A stretch of DNA of 12,274 nt from Lachnospiraceae bacterium. GTDB lineage: Bacteria > Bacillota > Clostridia > Lachnospirales > Lachnospiraceae. Shown here piece by piece: positions 1 to 7,355 of this stretch; the first letter of the stretch is position 1, and every line of letters starts with the position of its first letter. The notes beneath the pieces were generated by a model. The model ran no database searches. It saw nothing but the letters and a program-made list of their open reading frames with translations, and was not told where the DNA came from. Location of the stretch: NCBI GenBank assembly GCA_014804385.1, contig JAAUZW010000022.1:27607-39880 (forward strand). Reading direction: 5' to 3'. The position numbers and the translations under genes were made by a program.

Positions 1-362
1 GGCTCGCTCACATACGCTCTGAGCAGTCCTGTAGAGATCTTCATCTGCGTATTATAAGAAAATGTATAGATGGCATACTTTTCAATGATCAAATAGATGT
101 TTTTGACCACAAAGATAATAATGATTCCGACTGCCATCGCCGTCATAAAAGACTCCGTTGACTGAAAATGAAAATACTGATATACGTAATTCAAATATGG
201 GTTCTTTTGAATGTTCGAAGAATCCATAAAGATATTCACAAACGGCTGAAAAACGCCGACACTGGCACATTCCAACAGACTGCCTAAAATTGCCACGATA
301 AACAGTATCAAAATTTTCATTTTTTCTTTGCGGTCAAAAATATAGGCAAGTTGCTTGATCAT
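1..362 (-). CDS. ABC transporter/flippase, N-terminal transmembrane part (partial)
   Basis: This gene runs off the left edge; 120 codons are visible. The start ATG (362-360) is preceded by AGAAAGAGG at a usual distance, and it lies 24 bp after the stop of the fucosyltransferase-like gene. The protein begins with a short basic cytoplasmic stretch (MIKQLAYIFDRKEK), then a hydrophobic helix at about residues 16-38, an extracytoplasmic loop, and a second helix at about 72-94 followed by NTQMKISTGLLRAYVS. This looks like the first two helices and first cytoplasmic extension of a type IV ABC exporter (MsbA/PglK-like, membrane domain before ATPase). The ATPase motifs would be outside the window, so the class is an inference. 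In a polysaccharide locus such a protein may flip a lipid-linked glycan. The stretch is more A+T-rich than most of the operon. Confidence 0.66.
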   Translation of the reverse strand, partial: MIKQLAYIFDRKEKMKILILFIVAILGSLLECASVGVFQPFVNIFMDSSNIQKNPYLNYVYQYFHFQSTESFMTAMAVGIIIIFVVKNIYLIIEKYAIYTFSYNTQMKISTGLLRAYVSE

Positions 363-386
363 ATTAATACCTCTTTCTGAATTATC

Positions 387-1421
387 TTAAGCAGGACAAT
401 TGTTTTTCTTATGATAATTGATACCCTTATCCAGAATAATCAAATCTCTGTACTCTTTTCCCATACTCTTTTTTTGGATCCGGGCGGCATAGCTTACCTG
501 AGACAAACCGGCGATCAATCCGTCGCACGCAGCCAATGTATTCATATCTCTAAGCACTTCATATCCTAACAGATAGTGGTGATTTTCTCTGGGTATTTCA
601 CTATGCATAACAGTATCGTCACCCCTGCTCCTTATAACATCCTGATAATAAATGACTTGATCACCGAACTGTTTTTGATACTTTTCAATCGCTTCCTCAT
701 CATCTGTTGCCAGAAAAATTTTTTCATAGAAATTTCCCTGTAATAGCTTCGTTGTTGCGTCCAGATACTCATCTATACCCACTTGTACCGGGTGCCCATT
801 ATAATTCTGCTTAAAATCCGTTCCTCTGATATGCAGTCCCAAAATGCTCCCAGTGGCTGTCAGAGCCTGCATGTCCTGATCCAGCTTTTGTTTTACAACA
901 GCATTGAATCGGATATATTTCGCGGTAATCCGCGCCATTTCATTTAAGTACTTTTCGCTTCGGGTATAACCATTGGCATCCTCACACAGCCGGTTCACTT
1001 CATAACTGTTCTCTTTTCTGCTCCGAAATACGCGCTTATATGTTTGAATATCGTCTAAGGAAATGCCCGCCGGCTGCTCAAAATAATATTCAAAAGGGTT
1101 CGTTGTGCCATTTACCGCATGCTTCTCTGCATAGCAATAACCCGGATGATAGCGCACGACCGGTTTCATATCATACTTATCAGCGAAATATAGCAAAGCA
1201 AGCATTCGATTATGGTCCGCAAAAAAGCCGGAATGGGATTCCTCCATATCGATCAGAAACACGGCTTCCGTATTTTTTTCTGTTCCGTAAGATTCCACAT
1301 ACACCATATTATGATGATCTGACATTTGGTGGACATTTCTGACAAAGCGGCTATCCTGCCCCTTCTTAAAACAATATATGGCAAATCGCAATTGCTCTAA
1401 TTTATTGTGCAAACGGCTCAT
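387..1421 (-). CDS. Fucosyltransferase-like glycosyltransferase (NodZ/O-FucT superfamily)
   Basis: The protein has 344 residues, with no signal peptide or membrane helix, so it is probably cytoplasmic. The best signature is GLHIRGTDF (HIRGTD at residues 197-202), which resembles the H-x-R-x-x-D GDP-fucose-binding motif of alpha-1,6-fucosyltransferases (NodZ/FUT8, GT23) and protein O-fucosyltransferases. Two further blocks also fit that superfamily: FLATDD at 236-241 and AGLSQVSYAARI at 304-315, in the C-terminal nucleotide-sugar-binding half. The N-terminal half is less recognisable. The predicted role is transfer of fucose from GDP-fucose to the growing repeat unit; acceptor and linkage cannot be read. 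The start ATG follows GAGGAAAG eight bases upstream. The gene starts 13 bp after the radical SAM gene and is more A+T-rich (sampled 60-base blocks 37-47% GC) than the GT genes to its right. A different GT-B sugar donor is possible. Confidence 0.68.
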   Translation of the reverse strand: MSRLHNKLEQLRFAIYCFKKGQDSRFVRNVHQMSDHHNMVYVESYGTEKNTEAVFLIDMEESHSGFFADHNRMLALLYFADKYDMKPVVRYHPGYCYAEKHAVNGTTNPFEYYFEQPAGISLDDIQTYKRVFRSRKENSYEVNRLCEDANGYTRSEKYLNEMARITAKYIRFNAVVKQKLDQDMQALTATGSILGLHIRGTDFKQNYNGHPVQVGIDEYLDATTKLLQGNFYEKIFLATDDEEAIEKYQKQFGDQVIYYQDVIRSRGDDTVMHSEIPRENHHYLLGYEVLRDMNTLAACDGLIAGLSQVSYAARIQKKSMGKEYRDLIILDKGINYHKKNNCPA

Positions 1422-1434
1422 AAGAACACTTTCC

Positions 1435-2442
1435 TCAATTCTTCCCGATAAACTTATTCTCCTTCAGGCTATATTTCCCACCTTTTAAGAACTTGTGCTT
1501 GATAACCCACCAGCCGGGCACCCAGATATATCTGTGCATTGCAGGAGACGCACTGCCTATCATCCAGCAGTTTCTGTCGCAGTTTTTCGTACACGCTCTG
1601 ACTTCCTGCGCCTGCCTGGAATTCCACAGCTCGTCCCAGCTTTGGTTACGCAGATTTCCCATAACAGCCTTCTTCTCCATGCCGTTGCAGGGAATCACAT
1701 CACAGAACGGATCGATGAAAAAGGCATCTTTGGACATATCACAGGGCAGAAGCCTCTTGTTACCATAAATATAATTGATCAGCCCATGGTTAAAATACGC
1801 TCGAAACCACTTCTTAGGCGACTTGCTTTTTAAAAGCTCGTTGATCAGCTTTTCAAAATTCTGTGCCACCTTATATTTATCATCGATCTTATTGTCTGTC
1901 TTTCTGAAATAAAAAGAATTATGCAGCGTCGCCGTTGCAAATTCCATGCCCATATCATTGGCGATATTGTAGAGGGGCACCAGATCCTCGCAGTTCATAT
2001 CCTGCACCGTCATACCGAACCCCACATCCGGATGTCCCATCTCCACCAGAGTCTTCAAGGTCTTATACCCTCTGTTAAACCCATCGGGGATTCCTCTGAT
2101 CTTATCGTTTGTCTCCTGCAGTCCCTCGATGCTGATACGGATTCCCACTTTCGGAAACTCCTTACTCAGCGCGATGATCCTGTCCGTAAAATACCCGTTT
2201 GTAGATATGACGATCCTGTCAGATTTCTTATATAATTCCCGCACGATGTCGGGGATATCCTGTCTGATAAAAGGCTCGCCCCCGGTAATGTTGGTAAACG
2301 CCATTTCGGGCAGCTTCTTGATATCCTCAAGCGTAATCTCCTCATCCGGTCTGGTCGGATCCTTAAAGCAGTCACACATGTTGCATCTGGCGTTACATCT
2401 GTATGTCACAATGACAGTGCCGTATAATGTTCGTCTTGCCAT
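1435..2442 (-). CDS. Radical SAM protein with SPASM-like C-terminal cysteine region
   Basis: The protein has 335 residues from the preferred start. Residues 16-23 hold CNARCNMC, the CX3CX2C site for the SAM-binding [4Fe-4S] cluster, followed by GGEP at 54-57 and ISIEG around 103-107, the usual core strands of a radical SAM barrel. The C-terminal part carries six more cysteines (C234, C247, C252, C284, C288, C292) around GNLRNQSWDELWNSRQAQE, a SPASM/twitch-like arrangement for one or two auxiliary clusters. The substrate is not evident. In a sugar polymer operon it could modify a nucleotide sugar, a lipid-linked sugar or a peptide; this is inference only. An in-frame ATG five codons earlier (2457) lacks a ribosome site, whereas ATG 2442 has AAGGAAG five bases upstream, so 2442 was chosen. 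It follows the only long gap in the operon (2443-2573) and precedes the fucosyltransferase-like gene by 13 bp. Confidence 0.88.
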   Translation of the reverse strand: MARRTLYGTVIVTYRCNARCNMCDCFKDPTRPDEEITLEDIKKLPEMAFTNITGGEPFIRQDIPDIVRELYKKSDRIVISTNGYFTDRIIALSKEFPKVGIRISIEGLQETNDKIRGIPDGFNRGYKTLKTLVEMGHPDVGFGMTVQDMNCEDLVPLYNIANDMGMEFATATLHNSFYFRKTDNKIDDKYKVAQNFEKLINELLKSKSPKKWFRAYFNHGLINYIYGNKRLLPCDMSKDAFFIDPFCDVIPCNGMEKKAVMGNLRNQSWDELWNSRQAQEVRACTKNCDRNCWMIGSASPAMHRYIWVPGWWVIKHKFLKGGKYSLKENKFIGKN

Positions 2443-2447
2443 ATTTT

Positions 2448-2454
2448 CTTCCTT
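2448..2454 (-). promoter_or_regulatory. Shine-Dalgarno site deciding the radical SAM gene start
   Basis: On the minus strand AAGGAAG is followed by AAAAT and then ATG at 2442. The upstream alternative ATG (2457) has no purine-rich site in front of it, so this site favours the shorter 335-residue protein. Confidence 0.6.
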
Positions 2455-2483
2455 CATTGCTTTGTGGTAAAATCAGCTGCTTC

Positions 2484-2537
2484 GCATCTGCCATCATTCG
2501 CAATCCGCACTTCGTGCTTCTTGCTCATGACGGATGC
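2484..2537. repeat. Imperfect nested inverted repeat (REP-like) in the intergenic gap
   Basis: Four paired blocks are arranged symmetrically around a three-base centre (plus strand): GCATC 2484-2488 with GATGC 2533-2537, TCAT 2494-2497 with ATGA 2527-2530, GCAA 2500-2503 with TTGC 2521-2524, and GCAC 2507-2510 with GTGC 2514-2517, around the loop TTC. The blocks are separated by short internal loops that oppose purines on the transcript. No U-tract follows it on either strand, so it does not look like an intrinsic terminator. It fills most of the spacer between the GT4 and radical SAM genes. Its form suggests a dispersed intergenic palindrome or an RNA processing/stability element; only one copy is in the window. 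Confidence 0.55.
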
Positions 2538-2542
2538 TCTTC

Positions 2543-2587
2543 AAGTGTATACATAGATTCATGCAAGCATGACCTATGTATACACTT
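2543..2587. repeat. 14-bp perfect inverted repeat overlapping the GT4 stop codon
   Basis: The arms AAGTGTATACATAG (2543-2556) and CTATGTATACACTT (2574-2587) are exact reverse complements. The 17-base interval between them contains a second perfect stem, TCATGC (2559-2564) and GCATGA (2567-2572), closed by AA. The whole is therefore a long hairpin of 14 + 6 base pairs with only a small internal loop. The right arm contains the last codons and TAG stop (2576-2574) of the GT4 gene. The sequence following it in the direction of transcription is GAAGAGCATC, not a T-run, so it is not a standard terminator. Possible roles are mRNA 3'-end protection, transcript processing or attenuation between the two halves of the operon. 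Confidence 0.75.
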
Positions 2588-3779
2588 TCCTCACTATTTT
2601 ATCACAGTATTCCTCTATTGTGTCAAAATTTATCTTCTTGCAGTTTTCCCGGTAGGCTTCGCACACCTCCGGGTGCTCCCAGAGTTCCCTGATATGTTCC
2701 GTCAATTCCTGCGCATCGCCGCCGCGGAACATATCGCCCGTCACGCCCGGCTGTACCAGCTCCGGCGCACCCCCCAGATCAGAGACAAGCACGGGGGTGC
2801 CGTACATCTGCGACTCCATCACGGAAAACGGGCAGTTCTCATACCACTCGGAAGGATATACGCTAAACCGCGCCTCCGAAATCAGCTTACGCAACGCCGC
2901 CCCTGTCACAAAGCCACGGTTTTCCACGTTAGGCACCTTTCCGACCTCCTCTTCCAAAGGACCTGTCCCGGCAAAAACAAAGCGGATCTCCGGCAGCGCC
3001 AGACATGCTTCCAGTAACGTTCTTGTTCCTTTTTCTTCCGAAAAGCGCCCGAAATAGACAACGTAATCTTTCTTTACGCTCTCACTTTGGCCTCCGGCAT
3101 CCTTCTCGATAAAATTGTGCATCATAACCGTCTTGTCCGCCAACAACGGATCGGTATCAAGCTGCTTTTTCATAAACCCGCTTGGGCACAGGATAACGTC
3201 CACCATGCCGTAAGTCTTACGTCTGGCGTAATACTCGGCCTCGATCGTCCCAAGCAGGCTCTTCATACGCGAATTGTGAATGCAGCGGTTTTTGCTGCAC
3301 TGCTTATAGTCGCCCCCACGGCAGGCGAAGCAGATCTCTCCGTTTGCCGGAATCCGCATCATATGATTGGGACATACCCACTGGTAATCGTGCGCCGTAT
3401 ATACGATCCGCACCTGTCTGCCGTATTTTCGCTCATATGCCCTGACCGCATAGATCACCGACGGCGTCAGCTGAAAATTAATATTGTTAAGGTGCACTAC
3501 ATCCGGCTGAAAATCTTCCAGCACGAGACCCATTTTCTTCTTTGCCTCCACGGAATAGATAATGCGGAAAGGATAAAACAGTTTCTTAAATCCGCCGGCG
3601 TGGAAATCCATATCAGACGTATAAGCTTCCGCATGATTTCCCACGATCCTTCCCTCATGCTCCATGCCGAAATACTGCACTTCATGCCCCGTTTTCTGTA
3701 ATTGTTCACCGAGTTTAAAGATATAAGTCTCCGATCCGCCGTTGGGATAGAGAAACTTATTGACCATCAGTATTTTCAT
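2574..3779 (-). CDS. GT4 family glycosyltransferase
   Basis: The 401-residue protein is a retaining GT-B enzyme, probably working at the cytoplasmic face of the membrane. The N-terminal acceptor domain has the glycine-rich loop FLYPNGGSETYI (residues 9-20). The C-terminal domain has YFGRFSEEKG (242-251), FAGTGP (269-274) and the catalytic-site E-x7-E block EWYENCPFSVMES (E314 and E322), then GTPVLVSDLGGAPE, which binds the nucleotide sugar. A cysteine-rich insert is present at 136-166 (C136, C150, C153, C161, C166), spaced like a small metal-binding knuckle. Donor and acceptor cannot be inferred. ATG 3779 begins only 3 bp after the stop of the GT26-GT4 gene, with AGGAAG from that gene's last codons as ribosome site, so the two are translationally linked. 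The stop codon lies inside a perfect inverted repeat, and the region near 2700-2820 is about 65% GC. Confidence 0.93.
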   Translation of the reverse strand: MKILMVNKFLYPNGGSETYIFKLGEQLQKTGHEVQYFGMEHEGRIVGNHAEAYTSDMDFHAGGFKKLFYPFRIIYSVEAKKKMGLVLEDFQPDVVHLNNINFQLTPSVIYAVRAYERKYGRQVRIVYTAHDYQWVCPNHMMRIPANGEICFACRGGDYKQCSKNRCIHNSRMKSLLGTIEAEYYARRKTYGMVDVILCPSGFMKKQLDTDPLLADKTVMMHNFIEKDAGGQSESVKKDYVVYFGRFSEEKGTRTLLEACLALPEIRFVFAGTGPLEEEVGKVPNVENRGFVTGAALRKLISEARFSVYPSEWYENCPFSVMESQMYGTPVLVSDLGGAPELVQPGVTGDMFRGGDAQELTEHIRELWEHPEVCEAYRENCKKINFDTIEEYCDKIVRKVYT

Positions 3780-3782
3780 TCT

Positions 3783-5720
3783 CTATTTCTTCCTCTTTGC
3801 AGAATGTCTGTCGCCGCCATGATATAATTCCAGTGTCTCTCTCACCACTTCATCCCAGTTATACTTATCGCAGATATACTCCGCACTGTTTTTTCTGTAC
3901 TCCTCGACGACTTCCGGATGCGCCAGCATATATTCCAGCTTCTTGCGCAGATCTTTGACATCGCCTTTTTTAAAAGTAAAAGCCCTATCTTCAACGACTT
4001 CCGTATTCTCACAGATATCGCTGACAAGACAACAGTTCCCGTAACTCATCGCCTCCAGCAGAGTAAGCGCCATCCCCTCCACATCGCTGGGAAGCACAAA
4101 CGCATAGGCATTAGAATATAATTCCTCCAGCATCTGCCCCTGCACGAAATCCGTCATGATGATACGTTCGTCCCGCGCCACCATCCGGTGGATCTGCTCC
4201 ATATATTCCACCGCATGACTATTGCCCCCGGCGATTACCAGTTTCTTATCCGTATCGATCTTCGCAAACGCCTCGATCAGATAATGCACTCCCTTCTCCG
4301 GCACGATCCGTCCGAGCGACAAGAAATAACTGTCTTTCGTCAACCCGTACTTCTCCGTGATCATCTGTGCATCCTTCGGTTCCGGCTTATCGATACCATT
4401 GGGAATATAAACGGTTTCCCTGTTGTAAGTATCCGCAAAATACTGCTGCACATTCCTAGACAAAACGATCACTTCGTCGGCATATTTCGCCGCCATCTTT
4501 TCGCCCAGTTTAATGAAATAGGAGGCAAAGTTTCCCCATTTTGCCCTCTGCCAGTCCAGTCCATGGACGGTCACCACTATTTTCTTATGGAAAAGCTTCG
4601 GAAGCCACACCATGACACTGGGACCTTCCGCGTGAAAATGCATCACATCATATCTGCCGAACATTGCTCTGAGTGTCGCAAAAAAACTGTAGACAATGGC
4701 GTTTAAGCTGCTTATCCGAAACGTGGGCACAATATATACCCGGACTCCTTTATAAATCTTTCTGCCCTTCCAGCCGTACTCCTGCTCGTATTTCTTCCCG
4801 GAAACATGATGCCCATATCGATTATACGCGGCCACATGATGTCCCATCGCCGCCATGCGCACAGCCAGTTCTTCCACTACGATCTCCACCCCGCCCTCTC
4901 TGGACGGTATTCTTTTATGCCCGATCATAGCAATGCGCAGCCCGCCTTTTCTGCCTCTTTCTTCTGTCCTCAGTTTCTTACTCTCTTTATGAACATGATA
5001 CAGAAAAGAGAAATTCGTATTCAGATAACGGGGCAGCATGCGCTTCGGATCCCGCAAAATGCGGAACACCCACTCCAGGCAGAGCTTCTGCATCCACATA
5101 GGCGCCCGTTTCGTGGTGCCCGCCGTAAAGTCAAAGGCTGCTCCCACGCCCAGCATCAGGGCGTGGATCTTATGACGGTGCTCATACATCCACCACTCCT
5201 GCTTAGGCGCTCCCAAAGCAACCCAAACAAAATCTGCGCCGCTCTCATTGATACGGCGGATAATCTCCTCATCCTCCTGTTCGGTCAGCTCCCGAAAGGG
5301 CGGCGAGTACATACCCGCGATTTGAAGCTTCGGATAGCGCCTGCGAAGCACCGCCTCCAGCGCCGACAATGTTTCCTTCGTACTGCCATAAAAATAATGA
5401 CGGTACCCCGTTTTTTGTGACAGGTCGAGAATGGCCGGCATCAGATCCGGACCGGGCACCCGCCTTGCCTGTGAAAATCCTCTTTTTCTGCTGACGATAG
5501 ACAGCGGCTGTCCGTCCGGCAGAGCCATAGCCGCACTGTTCTGCACCTTGCGGTATGCCTGATCACGATATGCCATCACCGTAGTGTGCACATTGGAAAC
5601 ACAGATATAATTGCCTTTAAGCTGCTCCAGATGCTCCGTGATATAGGAGATAGTATCCTCCATATCGATCACATTGATGTTGGTTTCCAATATTTTACAG
5701 TATTGCAGTTTTTTATCCAT
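3783..5720 (-). CDS. Bifunctional WecG/TagA/CpsF (GT26)-GT4 glycosyltransferase fusion
   Basis: This is one uninterrupted 645-residue reading frame with two enzyme domains. Residues 1-245 match the WecG/TagA/CpsF family: SNVHTTVMA (42-50), PDGQPL (68-73, with the conserved Asp69), ALGAPKQEW (168-176), FDFTAGTTKRAP (196-207) and the RDPKRMLPRYL tail (223-233) typical of its C-terminal membrane-docking segment. A charged linker (about 245-260) leads to a GT4 domain with IPSREGGVE (271-279), IPNGID (439-444), LGRIVPEKG (469-477) and the E-x7-E pair E548/E556. GT26 members commonly transfer N-acetylmannosamine or its uronic acid to a lipid-linked N-acetylglucosamine; the GT4 half may add the next sugar. 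The usual GT26 protein is about 240-260 residues, so the fusion is the odd feature. ATG 5720 follows AGGA seven bases upstream, 19 bp after the polymerase gene. Confidence 0.92.
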   Translation of the reverse strand: MDKKLQYCKILETNINVIDMEDTISYITEHLEQLKGNYICVSNVHTTVMAYRDQAYRKVQNSAAMALPDGQPLSIVSRKRGFSQARRVPGPDLMPAILDLSQKTGYRHYFYGSTKETLSALEAVLRRRYPKLQIAGMYSPPFRELTEQEDEEIIRRINESGADFVWVALGAPKQEWWMYEHRHKIHALMLGVGAAFDFTAGTTKRAPMWMQKLCLEWVFRILRDPKRMLPRYLNTNFSFLYHVHKESKKLRTEERGRKGGLRIAMIGHKRIPSREGGVEIVVEELAVRMAAMGHHVAAYNRYGHHVSGKKYEQEYGWKGRKIYKGVRVYIVPTFRISSLNAIVYSFFATLRAMFGRYDVMHFHAEGPSVMVWLPKLFHKKIVVTVHGLDWQRAKWGNFASYFIKLGEKMAAKYADEVIVLSRNVQQYFADTYNRETVYIPNGIDKPEPKDAQMITEKYGLTKDSYFLSLGRIVPEKGVHYLIEAFAKIDTDKKLVIAGGNSHAVEYMEQIHRMVARDERIIMTDFVQGQMLEELYSNAYAFVLPSDVEGMALTLLEAMSYGNCCLVSDICENTEVVEDRAFTFKKGDVKDLRKKLEYMLAHPEVVEEYRKNSAEYICDKYNWDEVVRETLELYHGGDRHSAKRKK

Positions 5721-5739
5721 ATTTTCATCCTACTCTCTG

Positions 5740-7353
5740 TTATTCCCTGTCATATCCGGAAATCTCCGCTACCGCCCATGCCCCTCTTTTCCGAAAAAGG
5801 CAAAACGATATCCCCGCAAATGCCCCCAATAATCCTCCGATCAGCGCGCTCCCCACATAGTAACGCGCCGTCTCCAGCTTTACTGCATTCCCAGCCAAAA
5901 CCTGCATAGGCGTCCGGGCATCCTGATAATTCATAATGCGATACCCGTCATAAGCCGGATCGTCTGCACTTTCCAGATAGACGAAAGATTCGTCTCTCCA
6001 ATCCGTACATCTTCTCGGTACGACATAGCCGCTTGGCTCTTTATACAGAATCGCACAAAATACAATGCCGATCAGCATGCACACTGCAGCTGTCGCTAAT
6101 ACCTGTTTACGACAGAATTTTCGACTGCCTGCCAAAAGCGGGCATAGATTCCATTTAAAAATTGACACGCTTGTTACTTTTTCAGCTATTTTCTGCACAA
6201 AAATTTCCAGCTTCTTTCGCCCTCCGGGAAGCAGACAATATTCTTCTTCTCCTGCTTTCTGCCGGAATAACAACTCACCCAGAAATACTAACGTGATATT
6301 TTTAAAAGAGGTATTAAAAAGCAAAGGCTCCGTATATCCCGCTATCAAAAAACAGATGATCAGTACAAGCTCCCTTGTTTTCTGCTTTCTCGTGCAGTCG
6401 GCAATCAGTACCAGATACGCAAGCATGAGCAGTATAAACGGAACGATGCCATAATGGATAAACGCCCACACATAAGAACTGTCTATCGAAAGGTAATACT
6501 GCGTCTGCTCCAGATAAGACGTCTTTACACCGAAAAGGCTCATACATTCCGGTTTGAGAAACGAACTTGCCACCTCAATCCTTGTGTTCACAATTTCATT
6601 CAATTTTCCCAACGACTGCGCAAAACGCGCATCCCAAAACATAAGCGGGAGTATAAAGGAAATCAATATAATTACCGGCAGCACAAGATTTGCCAGTATT
6701 TTCTCAAACAGGCAGAATCTCGGCCTTATTTTCACATACATCCCGCCGAGCAAAAGCACCGTTACAATAGCAAATCCCGTATAGCTGATGGAATAAAAAA
6801 AGACAAGAATATTTCCGAACATCAAAATCACAAAATGCTTCAGACCAAAGTTGTCCGCCAGTTCGTAAAGAATGAGCGCACACAACGTCAGATACGTGAT
6901 ATGCAGAATGTTGGGATGCGTAAAACCAAGGCTCCAGCGGAAAATATATCCCAATCCAAGCTTTGGCGAAACACGGTATACTGTGTGTTCCAGCCTTGGA
7001 AAAGAAATAAGGCACAAAACAACCGCGCATACGGACCACACCCACAATCCAATCCGGAAAACTTTCTGAAAAGAAACGTTTTTCATGCCAAGTATCGTAA
7101 ACATGATAAAAAAGACGGCAAGTTCCAAAGACCGTACATAAACAAGAACGGTCAGAACCAGCAGCAAAGACAGCGCCGCCCACTGGCGCTTCGTGTAAAA
7201 AGAGAGTAAAATCTTTAATCCCCCACACATAAGACCCGGTACGACAAGCAGCACAAATAATTTCTGTCCTTCATATAAACCAAGTCCTTTGGCAATGGAG
7301 AGCAAAATAAAGAATCCCAAGTATAAAGTTTCGTCAAACGTAAGTTTATTCAT
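5740..7353 (-). CDS. Wzy-like polysaccharide polymerase with C-terminal two-helix extension
   Basis: This is a very hydrophobic 537-residue protein with about ten or more predicted helices in residues 5-365, alternating with short basic loops. A large polar extracytoplasmic segment (about 240-292) precedes the helices near 293-363, and the block RWSLGFTHPNILH (139-151) resembles the GF/RxHPN element seen in O-antigen/capsule polymerases. It should join flipped repeat units outside the membrane. Residues 366-415 are a basic cytoplasmic stretch. They are followed by a helix (about 419-436), a polar loop (437-497) and another helix (498-520), an extension beyond the usual polymerase length. The gene overlaps the hydrolase gene: ATG 7359 forms ATGA with the TGA stop, but AAAAGGG lies nine bases from ATG 7353 and only three from ATG 7359, so 7353 was chosen. 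A GTG at 7398 is the longest but least likely start. Polymerases are poorly conserved, so the call rests on topology and context. Confidence 0.8.
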   Translation of the reverse strand: MNKLTFDETLYLGFFILLSIAKGLGLYEGQKLFVLLVVPGLMCGGLKILLSFYTKRQWAALSLLLVLTVLVYVRSLELAVFFIMFTILGMKNVSFQKVFRIGLWVWSVCAVVLCLISFPRLEHTVYRVSPKLGLGYIFRWSLGFTHPNILHITYLTLCALILYELADNFGLKHFVILMFGNILVFFYSISYTGFAIVTVLLLGGMYVKIRPRFCLFEKILANLVLPVIILISFILPLMFWDARFAQSLGKLNEIVNTRIEVASSFLKPECMSLFGVKTSYLEQTQYYLSIDSSYVWAFIHYGIVPFILLMLAYLVLIADCTRKQKTRELVLIICFLIAGYTEPLLFNTSFKNITLVFLGELLFRQKAGEEEYCLLPGGRKKLEIFVQKIAEKVTSVSIFKWNLCPLLAGSRKFCRKQVLATAAVCMLIGIVFCAILYKEPSGYVVPRRCTDWRDESFVYLESADDPAYDGYRIMNYQDARTPMQVLAGNAVKLETARYYVGSALIGGLLGAFAGISFCLFRKRGAWAVAEISGYDRE

Positions 7354-7355
7354 GC

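Noticed and set aside
2443..2457. Longer radical SAM start at ATG 2457
   Set aside because: The five extra codons consist of the purine-rich ribosome site for ATG 2442, and no site precedes 2457.
2543..2587. The perfect hairpin read as a rho-independent terminator for the GT4 gene
   Set aside because: The stem is AT-rich and is followed on the transcribed strand by GAAGAGCATC rather than a run of T; on the plus strand the following bases are also not a clear T-run.
3087..5420. Several plus-strand frames of 170-204 codons opposite the GT4 and GT26-GT4 genes
   Set aside because: They are antisense shadows with histidine/arginine-rich low-information products, no motifs and no consistent ribosome sites, whereas the minus-strand frames show intact enzyme motifs.
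6454..7209. Plus-strand open frame of 251 codons opposite the polymerase gene
   Set aside because: It lies wholly antisense to a hydrophobic membrane-protein gene, has a lysine/glutamine/arginine-rich product of the kind produced by reading helix codons backwards, and has no recognisable domain.
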